From a virus, in the IMG/VR virus record IMGVR_UViG_3300001750_000034, positions 1 through 20,246 of that record: DNA of 20,246 nt; one strand, written 5' to 3'. Under the pieces are notes generated by a model. It did not search any database. It was not told the origin of the DNA and saw only the letters and a program-made list of their open reading frames with translations. The first letter of the stretch is position 1. Each line of letters starts with the position of its first letter. The translations under genes and the position numbers were made by a program. Positions 14,205-20,246 of the stretch are shown piece by piece.

Positions 14205-15472
14205 CCCGCCAGCCCTCCGCCCACACCTGCTATTCCACCTGCCCCTGCCAGACCTCCCGGCCCGGCCAAGCTGCTCATGACGCGGCCGCCACCAGCAGCC
14301 GCAAGCTCCGTCGTGAACGCAACCAGGGCGTGGTCAACCGCCACCGGGAACAATGCGTTGGCAAAGTCAGTCGCGCTGTCCTCGTCGATAGTCTTGGTGC
14401 CGCTAGTCATGGACGCCACGGCGAAGCGTGTTTGAGGGACGATATCTGTGGTTCCGCGCAGGCCGGAGCCTAAGTCGGTCCACGCGATGATGTCCGTGTT
14501 GTTCTCCTGGACCCGGCTGTAGGGTGAGGTCTGCACATGGTTGACCTGAAACATGGACTGGGCGAAATACACCACGTCGCGGGTCGCGGAGAGTACCAAA
14601 TCGACTGTGTTCGTCTCGACAAAAACATCTGCGGTCGTTGGTAGATTAACATCGGTGCCGTCCTGGCTCCCGATATGAGCCTCGAAAGCATCCATCCGCA
14701 GGGCGAAGATCGCCGAGCGGGTGTAGTCATGGGTGTTTCCGCCTTCCGCCGCGTACTGCAGTTTGCAGACCGCGCTCGCCGATGCCGCCGCCAGATACCC
14801 CACGGAGCCAATCGACCATGTTTCCGCGAGGTCCTCTCCCTCCCACTGGTTTATCATGGCAACCGTGCCGCCAAGGCTAAGTTGCTGGCGCATCGCGTCG
14901 GTAACGCTGTCGACTAGCCAATCAGCCGTAGCGATAACAAGCCAATCATCGCCGCCGCCTGACGGCAGGGTAACGGACGCTCCATCGGCCTCCGACCCGT
15001 AATCGGGGGCATCGCCGCTGGATGTATCCTCAGCGTAGCGGAAGTCTCCGGCTGCCAAGTCGTCCAGCTTAAGAACCAAGATCGAGAAGTTATCCGCCCG
15101 CGCCGTGCCCGCCGCTGCTGAGGAAAGCGCGATGTAGAAGTTGTCGTTGGTCGCCAGTGTGATCCGATCGAGCCATACAAACTCCCGAGCACCACGACCT
15201 GCATTAGAGCTATCCGGCTCGGTACGGTTGGACGACTGCACGGTGGCGCCGGCGAATGTCGAGCCGATGCGGAAATCGGACAACGAGTTGGTCGTCGTGC
15301 TGGCCCCGCCGACAGACCAGCGGACGAGAACGATGACATCGTCGCCATTGGCAAACCCGGCGGTAGTCAAATCGCTCCAGGCAACCGTGTATTGCGTGAC
15401 CTCTGCGGCAGACGTCGAGGTCGTGGTACGTTGTGTTACATCGGTCTTGTTGTAGGTGGTAAGCGCGGTCAT
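14201..15472 (-). CDS. Beta-rich putative virion protein with Gly-rich tail (423 aa)
   Basis: The ATG at 15470-15472 directly follows the TAA of a 14-codon open frame, and only a weak GGCGGA lies upstream, so reinitiation is possible. The protein is rich in Thr, Ser, Ala, Asp and Gly with repeated beta-type segments: 'FANGDDVIVLVRWSVGGAST', 'REFVWLDRITLATNDNFYIALSS', 'NFSILVLKLDDLAAGDFRYAED', and later 'NLPTTADVFVETNTVDLVLSATRDVVYFAQSMFQV'. The last 20 residues are almost only Gly, Ala, Leu, Ile and Val (GGLAGAGGIAGVGGG). It has no signal peptide. It lies just after the portal and before a fibre-like protein, so a head-surface or neck role is plausible. I do not recognise a named family. Confidence 0.65.
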   Translation of the reverse strand: MTALTTYNKTDVTQRTTTSTSAAEVTQYTVAWSDLTTAGFANGDDVIVLVRWSVGGASTTTNSLSDFRIGSTFAGATVQSSNRTEPDSSNAGRGAREFVWLDRITLATNDNFYIALSSAAAGTARADNFSILVLKLDDLAAGDFRYAEDTSSGDAPDYGSEADGASVTLPSGGGDDWLVIATADWLVDSVTDAMRQQLSLGGTVAMINQWEGEDLAETWSIGSVGYLAAASASAVCKLQYAAEGGNTHDYTRSAIFALRMDAFEAHIGSQDGTDVNLPTTADVFVETNTVDLVLSATRDVVYFAQSMFQVNHVQTSPYSRVQENNTDIIAWTDLGSGLRGTTDIVPQTRFAVASMTSGTKTIDEDSATDFANALFPVAVDHALVAFTTELAAAGGGRVMSSLAGPGGLAGAGGIAGVGGGLAG

Positions 15473-15517
15473 TTACGATCCGCCCGTGACTGGACACAGG
15501 ACGATGCGAATAGGCAT
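15473..15517 (-). CDS. Possible 14-residue micro-ORF between portal and next gene
   Basis: On the minus strand the portal stop TAG is followed by GGGGATCTC and then ATG. The frame reads MPIRIVLCPVTGGS and its TAA touches the ATG of the 423-residue gene (TAAATG). It fills nearly all of the gap. It may be a translated leader that hands ribosomes to the next gene, whose own site is weak, or it may be chance. Only the placement supports it. Confidence 0.3.
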   Translation of the reverse strand: MPIRIVLCPVTGGS

Positions 15518-15526
15518 GAGATCCCC

Positions 15527-17782
15527 CTACTGCACCACGATTTCAGAAGCGACAATCTGCCCGCTTGCGTCACGCACCAAGCGCCGCGGCGCGGTGGACG
15601 CTGCCGCCATTGCCTGCATGGCCTGGGCAAGCTGTGCCAGCGCTTGCAGCATCGCCTCATTGTGCTGAGCAGGCCCCGCTCCGAGCTGCGCGACGATTTG
15701 TCGAACGGTTTCGACGCCCTGACTGGTTCGACCCTGAGCTTCGTCTAGCTGTTCCGTATTAAAGGCGCCATCGACAACCAGCTTCAGCATCTCGATGGAT
15801 CGGGCGGCTTCCATGTCGACCCGCTTGTTGTCGATCTCCTGTTGCCGTTGGTTTAGTTCGGCTTTCCGCTGGTCGATATCGACTTGGCGGTCTTCCAGTT
15901 GCCGGGCCATGTCGCCGTCAGCCGAGCCGTCCATCTGGCGGCGTTCCATGTCGAGACGGGCCGCTTCTATCTCTAGCTTGGCCCGGTCGTTCTCGATACG
16001 CGCCTCGATGGACTTGATATCGGCCTGGGCCTTCGCCGCTGTGGCTTGCTGCTCGGGTGACGGTCCGTCATCGCTGGCTTTCTCCATATCGGACAACGCC
16101 TGCTCGAAGACCGTTTCAAGCTGCCGTCCGGTCGAGAAACCGCGAACGCTGAACATCAGCATCTCGGACAAGAGTCGGCCAAGCGCTGGGTTTTCCTTGG
16201 CGGCCGGCACGGCCCGCTCCAGGAACGGCGTGACGGCGGTCAAGAAAGCCACCCTGGCCTGTTGCTCGGCCGCTCGGTCCGGCGCCACGGTGCTGTCGGT
16301 TTCGACATCGATGCGGAAGCCCCGGAGCTTGTCGCTCTTGAGCAACTCCAGCGCCGCGGCAAACGTTTTCTCGTCGCCCTGCTTGGATTGCAACCAGTTC
16401 GACATGGACTCGATGGTCTCGGGGGTGAAGTGCTCGCCGGCTATCTCGGCGGCTATGCGTAGATTAGCCCGCACGAAGCTTTGCATCTTGGCCTGCCGGT
16501 CCTCGACCCGGACGGAGCCGAAGCGCGCCTTGATGCGCTGGGCCCCGAAGGTCTCCTTTGGGTCGCTGGCACCGCGCATGATGTCCGCAACACCGCTGAC
16601 CTCGTAGAAGTCCTGTTTCAAACGGTCACGCTCGGCCCGCAGCACGCCAAGAGCGGACACCAATTGCTCGAGCGGCAGAAAATCCACGTTGCCCTTGAGC
16701 CCGCCGGTCTCCTGCAACTGGGCCCAATTGTCGACCGGGATCAGGCGGTTCTCGGCCCGGCTCGACAGCAGGTCCTGGATGCTTTCGCCGATCAGTGAAT
16801 TGTAGACACCGCGCACCGCGATGGCCTCGGTCAGCAGCGAGATGCGCTCTGAGATCGAATCAAGCTGGCCCAGTTGATGGCGCCACTGGTGATGATCCGG
16901 GACCGGCACCGTGGTGTTGGGCGTTGAGTTCGCGTAGAGCGGCTTGGGACACGGAAAGAAGCCCTCGAGGCCCAAGGGGTCGGCCTTGGTATCGAGCGTC
17001 TTGTCAAGAAAGCCTTCGGCGACCCACACCACCTCGCGTTTGGTCTTGTCCCATATCTCCCACACGGCGGCGCGTTGGAAGACATCGCCGTACTGGCTGG
17101 CTTCATCGTCGGTAAGTCCAGGCGTGCGCTGGTTGAGATTAACCTCCTTGCCGATATCTCCGAACCGGTCCACCAGGGCGTCACGGGTCATCAGAACCCG
17201 GCGGGCCACCCAGGTGACCTTACCCCACAGCGGCACCGGGGTATGTCGAAAGTCCCTATAGTGGACGAATTCGGGCTCGGCCCGCTCGGCCACCACGGGG
17301 TTGAACTCCTTGCCGTCGTCTCCCTTCTCCGGCTCGCCAAAGGTCGGAATATACCGCCACCAGGTTTGACCACGACCGGCCAACAGGTAGTCGTCTCGAG
17401 CCGCCTCCATGGCTTCCTCGAAGGGATCCACATCAACGATGTTCCCGAGTGTGCGCTCGATCAGTTGCGCCGCGGCGCGGGCGACCGGGTCGGGGTCCTT
17501 GAACTTGCGCTCGGTCTCCACCTTCGGGGGCCGGGCATAGACCAGCGGCTGGAGCGTCTTGATTGTCGACCAGAAGACGTTGAAACGGTCGCTGTCGTCG
17601 CGCCGGCCGGTGTCGTCCTCGTCGTCGCGGAACCGTTTGACCGCCTTGTCGGCGCGCTTGATGTGGTCGCTGAAATATTTCTCCGAGGCCTTGAGTTCCG
17701 CATGCCAGCGGCGGGCCACGGATGCTGTGTCCTTGCCGAAGTCCTTGGTGGTTTCGACCTGGGTGCCGGTGGGCTCAGCCAT
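15527..17782 (-). CDS. Portal protein, P22-like (751 aa)
   Basis: The ATG at 17780-17782 overlaps the previous stop by one base (TGATG). The 751-residue length is that of P22-type portals. Residues 13-90 have 'RRWHAELKASEKYFSDHIKRADKAVKRF' and 'SDRFNVFWSTIKTLQPLVYARPPKVETERKF', a common opening of this family. The middle contains 'DYLLAGRGQTWWRYIP', 'EFVHYRDFRHTPVPLWGKVTWVARRVLMTRD' and 'YEVSGVADIMRGASDPKETFGAQRIKARFG', the latter a hallmark of this portal group. The C-terminal 180 residues contain a long charged coiled coil (about 575-667), matching a barrel-like extension into the head, and an Ala/Gln helix. Twelve copies form the DNA gate at one vertex, binding TerL during packaging and the adaptor afterwards. 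Confidence 0.9.
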   Translation of the reverse strand: MAEPTGTQVETTKDFGKDTASVARRWHAELKASEKYFSDHIKRADKAVKRFRDDEDDTGRRDDSDRFNVFWSTIKTLQPLVYARPPKVETERKFKDPDPVARAAAQLIERTLGNIVDVDPFEEAMEAARDDYLLAGRGQTWWRYIPTFGEPEKGDDGKEFNPVVAERAEPEFVHYRDFRHTPVPLWGKVTWVARRVLMTRDALVDRFGDIGKEVNLNQRTPGLTDDEASQYGDVFQRAAVWEIWDKTKREVVWVAEGFLDKTLDTKADPLGLEGFFPCPKPLYANSTPNTTVPVPDHHQWRHQLGQLDSISERISLLTEAIAVRGVYNSLIGESIQDLLSSRAENRLIPVDNWAQLQETGGLKGNVDFLPLEQLVSALGVLRAERDRLKQDFYEVSGVADIMRGASDPKETFGAQRIKARFGSVRVEDRQAKMQSFVRANLRIAAEIAGEHFTPETIESMSNWLQSKQGDEKTFAAALELLKSDKLRGFRIDVETDSTVAPDRAAEQQARVAFLTAVTPFLERAVPAAKENPALGRLLSEMLMFSVRGFSTGRQLETVFEQALSDMEKASDDGPSPEQQATAAKAQADIKSIEARIENDRAKLEIEAARLDMERRQMDGSADGDMARQLEDRQVDIDQRKAELNQRQQEIDNKRVDMEAARSIEMLKLVVDGAFNTEQLDEAQGRTSQGVETVRQIVAQLGAGPAQHNEAMLQALAQLAQAMQAMAAASTAPRRLVRDASGQIVASEIVVQ

Positions 17783-18081
17783 CAGGGAAACACCGCATAG
17801 ATTGCGTCATGCACTCGGCGGCGCAGCGCCTTCTTCAATTTTCTCCTGCTTGAGTACACCACGAGTTCAAGGCCAGTAACGATCACGCGGACCAGACACG
17901 GCTTGCTCGGCTCGATAAGGCCTTCTAATCCCCGGGGAACCCGAGTACCGATGAAGGCGATCGCATCCATGTTTAAGTGCGTTTCGGCGCGGACGAACTT
18001 CACACGTCGATCGCCGAAAAGTGTCTTAACTAGGCTTTGCACTGTGCGGAGGGTGATCACGCCATGCCGTCCCGTTGCCAT
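17782..18081 (-). CDS. Small basic phage protein coupled to portal (99 aa)
   Basis: The ATG at 18079-18081 lies inside the end of the preceding gene (25-base overlap). A GTG at 18058-18060 that overlaps that gene's TGA (GTGA) is an equally good start and would give 92 residues. The protein reads 'GDRRVKFVRAETHLNMDAIAFIGTRVPRGLEGLIEPSKPCLVRVIVTGLELVVYSSRRKLKKALRRRV' in its main part, with a beta-like centre and a very basic C-terminal helix (about 78-90) that could bind nucleic acid. It is coupled to the portal gene by TGATG. No known family is recognised; a packaging or portal-assembly role would be a guess. Confidence 0.6.
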   Translation of the reverse strand: MATGRHGVITLRTVQSLVKTLFGDRRVKFVRAETHLNMDAIAFIGTRVPRGLEGLIEPSKPCLVRVIVTGLELVVYSSRRKLKKALRRRVHDAIYAVFP

Positions 18082-18419
18082 GGCGGCAACAACAGATATT
18101 CAACGCGCTGCTCTATAAGCCGGGCCATGGTTTGCTCGCGCTCTGTGAGGCGCGTGCTTGGCTCCCAATCATGCTCGGGCTCCATACCGAATAGCTCGTC
18201 AATGTCGCCGCGGTGATACCCGCAACTGAGGACAAGTCGGCCGGGGCTGTGCGTTCCTGCTACTGCGACGCCGATCGGCAAGCCCATCCCCGCCGCTGCA
18301 GCGCTGGCCGCTAAGGCGATGAAGAACTGGCGGCGCGATAACACACCGCCTGTTAGCGACACATTTTGGCTAACGCCGCCGCCGTGGTTTTGACCGTGCA
18401 GATGTCGGCTACTGGACAC
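18057..18419 (-). CDS. Small protein with twin-arginine-like leader, function unknown (120 aa)
   Basis: The start is GTG at 18417-18419 with GAGGTG about eight bases upstream. An in-frame GTG at 18342-18344 would give a 95-residue form that opens directly with the leader. Residues 28-54 read 'SRRQFFIALAASAAAAGMG' and then 'LPIGVAVAG': a twin-arginine S-R-R-x-F-F element, a hydrophobic Ala-rich core and an A-x-A site, as in Tat signal peptides. The remaining 65 residues have one Cys and an acidic middle ('GDIDELFGMEPEHDWEPS') and a helix 'TEREQTMARLIEQRVEYLLLPPW'. If exported it could act in the envelope; it might also be a membrane-anchored protein. It lies between two structural-region genes. 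The reading frame itself is plausible rather than certain. Confidence 0.55.
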   Translation of the reverse strand: MSSSRHLHGQNHGGGVSQNVSLTGGVLSRRQFFIALAASAAAAGMGLPIGVAVAGTHSPGRLVLSCGYHRGDIDELFGMEPEHDWEPSTRLTEREQTMARLIEQRVEYLLLPPWQRDGMA

Positions 18420-18459
18420 TGGTCTTCACCTCACTGCCGTTCTCGCGGCTGCTTCTTGC

Positions 18460-18870
18460 TCATCGCAGATACACCGCGCCAATCGAGTACGTGAAGCTCG
18501 GCGTCGTGCCGCCGATGGTCGAGACGATGCGCCAGTCTTCGGGCAACACATCGCTGACCGAACGGTTCGCGGTCTCGCCAACGCCCGGGTACACGGTGAG
18601 GGTGTCGGAGCCGGCGCCGGTCTTCTGTGCAAACGCCGCGCCCGGCATGTCGACGTAGCCGTCACTCACCGGGTCTTTGGTCTGCAGCTTGATATCCAGC
18701 GTCGGCGTCGTGCCGGAGGCCGCCGTGATATCGAGGTACAGCGTGACGCCTCGAAAGCCGAGGTTTTTGATATCATCACTGTTCTCGGTCACGGTCCGGG
18801 CCGCAGCGGCGACCGCCTCGAACGACAGATGCGCGCGGCTCGGGATATCCAGCGGGATGTTTTCCAGCAT
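18460..18870 (-). CDS. Conserved small beta-rich phage protein (136 aa)
   Basis: The frame is open upstream, but the ATG at 18868-18870 is chosen because a perfect TAGGAGG lies ten bases before it, overlapping the stop of the J-domain gene. The protein starts 'MLENIPLDIPSRAHLSFEAVAAAARTVTEN'. It continues with strands 'GFRGVTLYLDITAASGTTPTLDIKLQTKDPVSDGYVDMPGAAFAQKT', 'TLTVYPGVGETANRSVSDVLPEDWRIVSTIGG' and 'SFTYSIGAVYLR'. This pattern, a compact beta-sandwich, recurs in many phage genomes near head and tail genes and is usually annotated hypothetical. A decoration or structural role is likely but not shown. It lies 14 bases after the J-domain gene. Confidence 0.75.
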   Translation of the reverse strand: MLENIPLDIPSRAHLSFEAVAAAARTVTENSDDIKNLGFRGVTLYLDITAASGTTPTLDIKLQTKDPVSDGYVDMPGAAFAQKTGAGSDTLTVYPGVGETANRSVSDVLPEDWRIVSTIGGTTPSFTYSIGAVYLR

Positions 18871-18880
18871 GGTCAGATCG

Positions 18881-18887
18881 CCTCCTA
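18881..18887 (-). promoter_or_regulatory. Ribosome binding site TAGGAGG overlapping a stop codon
   Basis: The TAG that ends the J-domain gene is the first three bases of TAGGAGG, a full anti-16S match. It sets the start of the next gene at 18870 and lets terminating ribosomes be caught at once. Confidence 0.65.
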
Positions 18888-19520
18888 GTACGAACCAAAG
18901 ATGTTGGTGGTAGTGCTCAGGCCGTGGAACACCGAGACGTGTTGGGCCAACTCGGTCACGCACTCGTAGGTTTCCAGTTCCGCCAGCACCGCCGCGAAGC
19001 CCTTGGTCTCCCGTTCCATCACGGCGATCTGCGTCTCGACGTCCGTGGCCTTACGCTCCACGATGGCGCGGAAAAGGTTGTCGCCCTCCTTGCGGCTGAT
19101 CCGGCCCGCCAACGCCCGCAACCGGTCGCGGTGTTCCCTGGCCTCCGACAATCCCTTGGCCACCATACCGGCCGCTTCTCCGGCACAGTTCACCATGGCC
19201 TTGACGATATCGACGTCCTTCCGGAACGCCTGGCCGGTGCCAATCACTTCCTCGAAGAGCTTGGCCTGCAGGGACGCCACATAACCGTGGAACCGCAGGT
19301 CGCTATCGTCGTCGACCGCGCCCGTTTCGTCATAGCGCAGGCGCTTCGCCGGATCGGAGAGAACCAGGTAGGCCCGGCGCACCGCGACGAATGCTTCGAT
19401 GTTGCCGCCCACGTCGGGGTGCGTTGCCTTGCTGCGCTCCCGGAACGCCGCCTTGATAGCGGGCGCCGCTGCGTCTTTCGGCACGTCGAGGATGCGGTAT
19501 GGATCGAAGATTTCGCTCAT
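18885..19520 (-). CDS. J-domain (DnaJ-like) co-chaperone, phage-encoded (211 aa)
   Basis: The ATG at 19518-19520 overlaps the stop of the 65-residue gene (ATGA). Residues 6-67 are a complete J domain: 'DPYRILDVPKDA' (helix I), 'AIKAAFRERSKATHPDVGG' with the essential H-P-D at 34-36, then 'FVAVRRAYLVLSDPAKRLRYDETG' (helices III and IV). J domains stimulate the ATPase of host DnaK. There is no Gly/Phe linker or zinc finger, so this is a class C type J protein. The C-terminal 140 residues are helical and charged ('RKDVDIVKAMVNCAGEA', 'HRDRLRALAGRISRKEGDNLFRAIVERKATDVETQIAVMERE') and likely bind a specific client. Placed between terminase and portal genes, it may recruit host DnaK to capsid or terminase assembly. 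The client is inferred. Confidence 0.88.
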   Translation of the reverse strand: MSEIFDPYRILDVPKDAAAPAIKAAFRERSKATHPDVGGNIEAFVAVRRAYLVLSDPAKRLRYDETGAVDDDSDLRFHGYVASLQAKLFEEVIGTGQAFRKDVDIVKAMVNCAGEAAGMVAKGLSEAREHRDRLRALAGRISRKEGDNLFRAIVERKATDVETQIAVMERETKGFAAVLAELETYECVTELAQHVSVFHGLSTTTNIFGSY

Positions 19521-19714
19521 GCCTCTGCCTCGATGGTGAAACCCTGGCCTAGCCCGGGTGGCAACACGCCAGCCATGAGATACCGGCGGTGCCGGCGTAA
19601 CTCGCGCTTCAACCGCGTGATGGTCCGGCGTGAACTACCGACCGGCACAAGCTTGGCGCCGACCCGGGGATTGATCTCCAACTGCGCCACGATCTCACCA
19701 GCCCACCGGATCAC
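19517..19714 (-). CDS. Small basic phage protein coupled to terminase (65 aa)
   Basis: The start is GTG at 19712-19714, which overlaps the terminase TGA as GTGA; the stop overlaps the next ATG as ATGA. The protein reads 'MIRWAGEIVAQLEINPRVGAKLVPVGSSRRTITRLKRELRRHRRYLMAGVLPPGLGQG' and has a strongly basic helix (about 29-44) that could contact DNA. The same frame is open for 400 bases further upstream inside terL, but that part reads as shadow sequence (Pro/Gly/Arg-rich without pattern). Double coupling to terminase and J-domain genes supports it being real. Function unknown. Confidence 0.6.
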   Translation of the reverse strand: MIRWAGEIVAQLEINPRVGAKLVPVGSSRRTITRLKRELRRHRRYLMAGVLPPGLGQGFTIEAEA

Positions 19715-20246
19715 CGCCCGATCCGCGAGCGTTGCCGCTGCGGCCCCTGGTCTTCCCAAAGCTTCTGCATGGTCACGTCCTCGAGCGTGGAGATCGGCGG
19801 CGGCGGTTGATCCTCCCGTTGCCCCTTGACCATCCGGGCCAGCATCCGGCCGAACAGGGACAGGACGTCCACCTGGTCGTCGTTCATGCCCGCAGGGAAC
19901 ACCAGAAGTTCGGATTTGAGATCTTCGATCCATGGCGCTTTCCGTGGGAGATAGACCTTGCCTTGTGCCATCCGACCCCGGATCGCCTGGGCTCGGGTCG
20001 CCTTGTCCTTTGCCGAGGGATAGGACCGTCGATAGCAATATACTCGGCTCTCCTGCATTCTCTTGTGGATGAAGGGCCCGACGCTTTTCTTGATCTGCCC
20101 GGCCTCCTCGGCCCACTCGATCGGGCTCCACCGCTGCATCATGTTCAACAGCATCTCAATCCAGACATCCGAGGCCGTCTGACCCCGCCACAGATCGAGC
20201 AGGAAGAGATTATCGGTCGGATCAATACCGGCCACGGCATGGACGG
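19711..20246 (-). CDS. terL: Terminase large subunit, C-terminal nuclease part (cut by right edge)
   Basis: The frame ends with TGA at 19711-19713 and stays open to the right edge, so the ATPase half lies outside. About 178 codons are visible. They start 'VHAVAGIDPTDNLFLLDLWRGQT', with the first acidic residue of the RNase H-like nuclease in 'GID'. Then come 'SPIEWAEEAGQIKKSVGPFIHKRM' with the second acidic position, 'YCYRRSYPSAKDKATRAQAIRGRMAQGKVYLP' and 'ELLVFPAGMNDDQVDVLSLFGRML' with the third (D-D-Q-x-D). This matches the C-terminal domain of the large-terminase family common in podovirus- and siphovirus-like phages. It cuts concatemeric DNA at packaging start and end, and works with the portal. 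The remaining C-terminus is a short polar tail (about 35 residues). Confidence 0.92.
   Translation of the reverse strand, partial: VHAVAGIDPTDNLFLLDLWRGQTASDVWIEMLLNMMQRWSPIEWAEEAGQIKKSVGPFIHKRMQESRVYCYRRSYPSAKDKATRAQAIRGRMAQGKVYLPRKAPWIEDLKSELLVFPAGMNDDQVDVLSLFGRMLARMVKGQREDQPPPPISTLEDVTMQKLWEDQGPQRQRSRIGR

Noticed and set aside
17075-17800. Plus-strand open frame of 241 codons opposite the portal gene
   Set aside because: It is antisense to the portal N-terminus, which has family-specific motifs. No independent support was found.
18924-19829. Plus-strand open frame of 301 codons opposite the J-domain gene
   Set aside because: It is antisense to the J-domain and terminase genes, with no recognisable domain. 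The opposite frame has a clear HPD-bearing J domain.
19715-20131. Upstream extension of the 65-residue frame inside terL (possible frameshift product)
   Set aside because: The extension is patternless Gly/Arg/Pro-rich sequence and I see no slippery heptamer at the junction; the terL frame is intact to its own stop.
1-20246. Search for CRISPR arrays, tRNA genes, insertion sequences, attachment sites and defence systems
   Set aside because: No regularly spaced repeats, cloverleaf-like sequences, transposase, integrase or recognised defence gene were seen on either strand.

Overview
The window is about 20 kb of the morphogenesis (late) region of a tailed bacteriophage or prophage. Every credible gene lies on the minus strand, so transcription runs from the right edge to the left edge. 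The order is terminase large subunit, portal, scaffold, major capsid protein, decoration-type protein, short adaptor, beta-propeller-like tail protein, then candidate ejection proteins. There is no tape measure, sheath, major tail tube or baseplate set. This layout, a 751-residue P22-type portal and a short adaptor/nozzle pair point to a podovirus-like virion. The DNA is GC-rich with clear Shine-Dalgarno sites and frequent ATG, GTG, ATGA and TAATG start contexts. A bacterial host, probably GC-rich, is inferred, but the host genus cannot be read from this window. No integrase, repressor, replication, lysis or tRNA gene is present, so lifestyle cannot be judged.

Right part (20246 to 17782): the C-terminal nuclease half of TerL runs off the right edge. 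It is coupled by a GTGA overlap to a 65-residue basic protein, followed by a J-domain (DnaJ-like) co-chaperone, a small beta-rich protein, a protein with a twin-arginine-like leader and a 99-residue basic protein coupled to the portal.

Centre (17782 to 7047): the portal is followed by three unrecognised genes (423, 282 and 178 residues) that are likely virion surface or accessory proteins. Next come a conserved 117-residue protein, a scaffold-like protein and the major capsid protein. A free-standing HNH-type homing endonuclease interrupts the capsid and decoration gene pair. A strong UUCG-capped hairpin sits just after the decoration-like gene. Two further small proteins precede a 70-residue protein made of three 22-residue repeats and a fibre-like protein that carries a fourth copy of the same module.

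Left part (7034 to 1): head-tail adaptor, beta-propeller-like nozzle/stopper protein, GNAT acetyltransferase, a 310-residue virion protein, a PAPS/APS-reductase-like PP-loop enzyme with an APS-reductase-type iron-sulfur cysteine signature, and three proteins of the DNA-ejection/internal-virion kind. The last of these is cut by the left edge.

The genes are tightly packed, with many 1 to 4 base overlaps, which suggests one long late operon with translational coupling. The structural genes build and fill the head and seal it with a short tail. The accessory enzymes (J-domain protein, HNH nuclease, GNAT, PP-loop enzyme) and the small repeat proteins are the less ordinary cargo. No gene-free stretch exceeds 70 bases.
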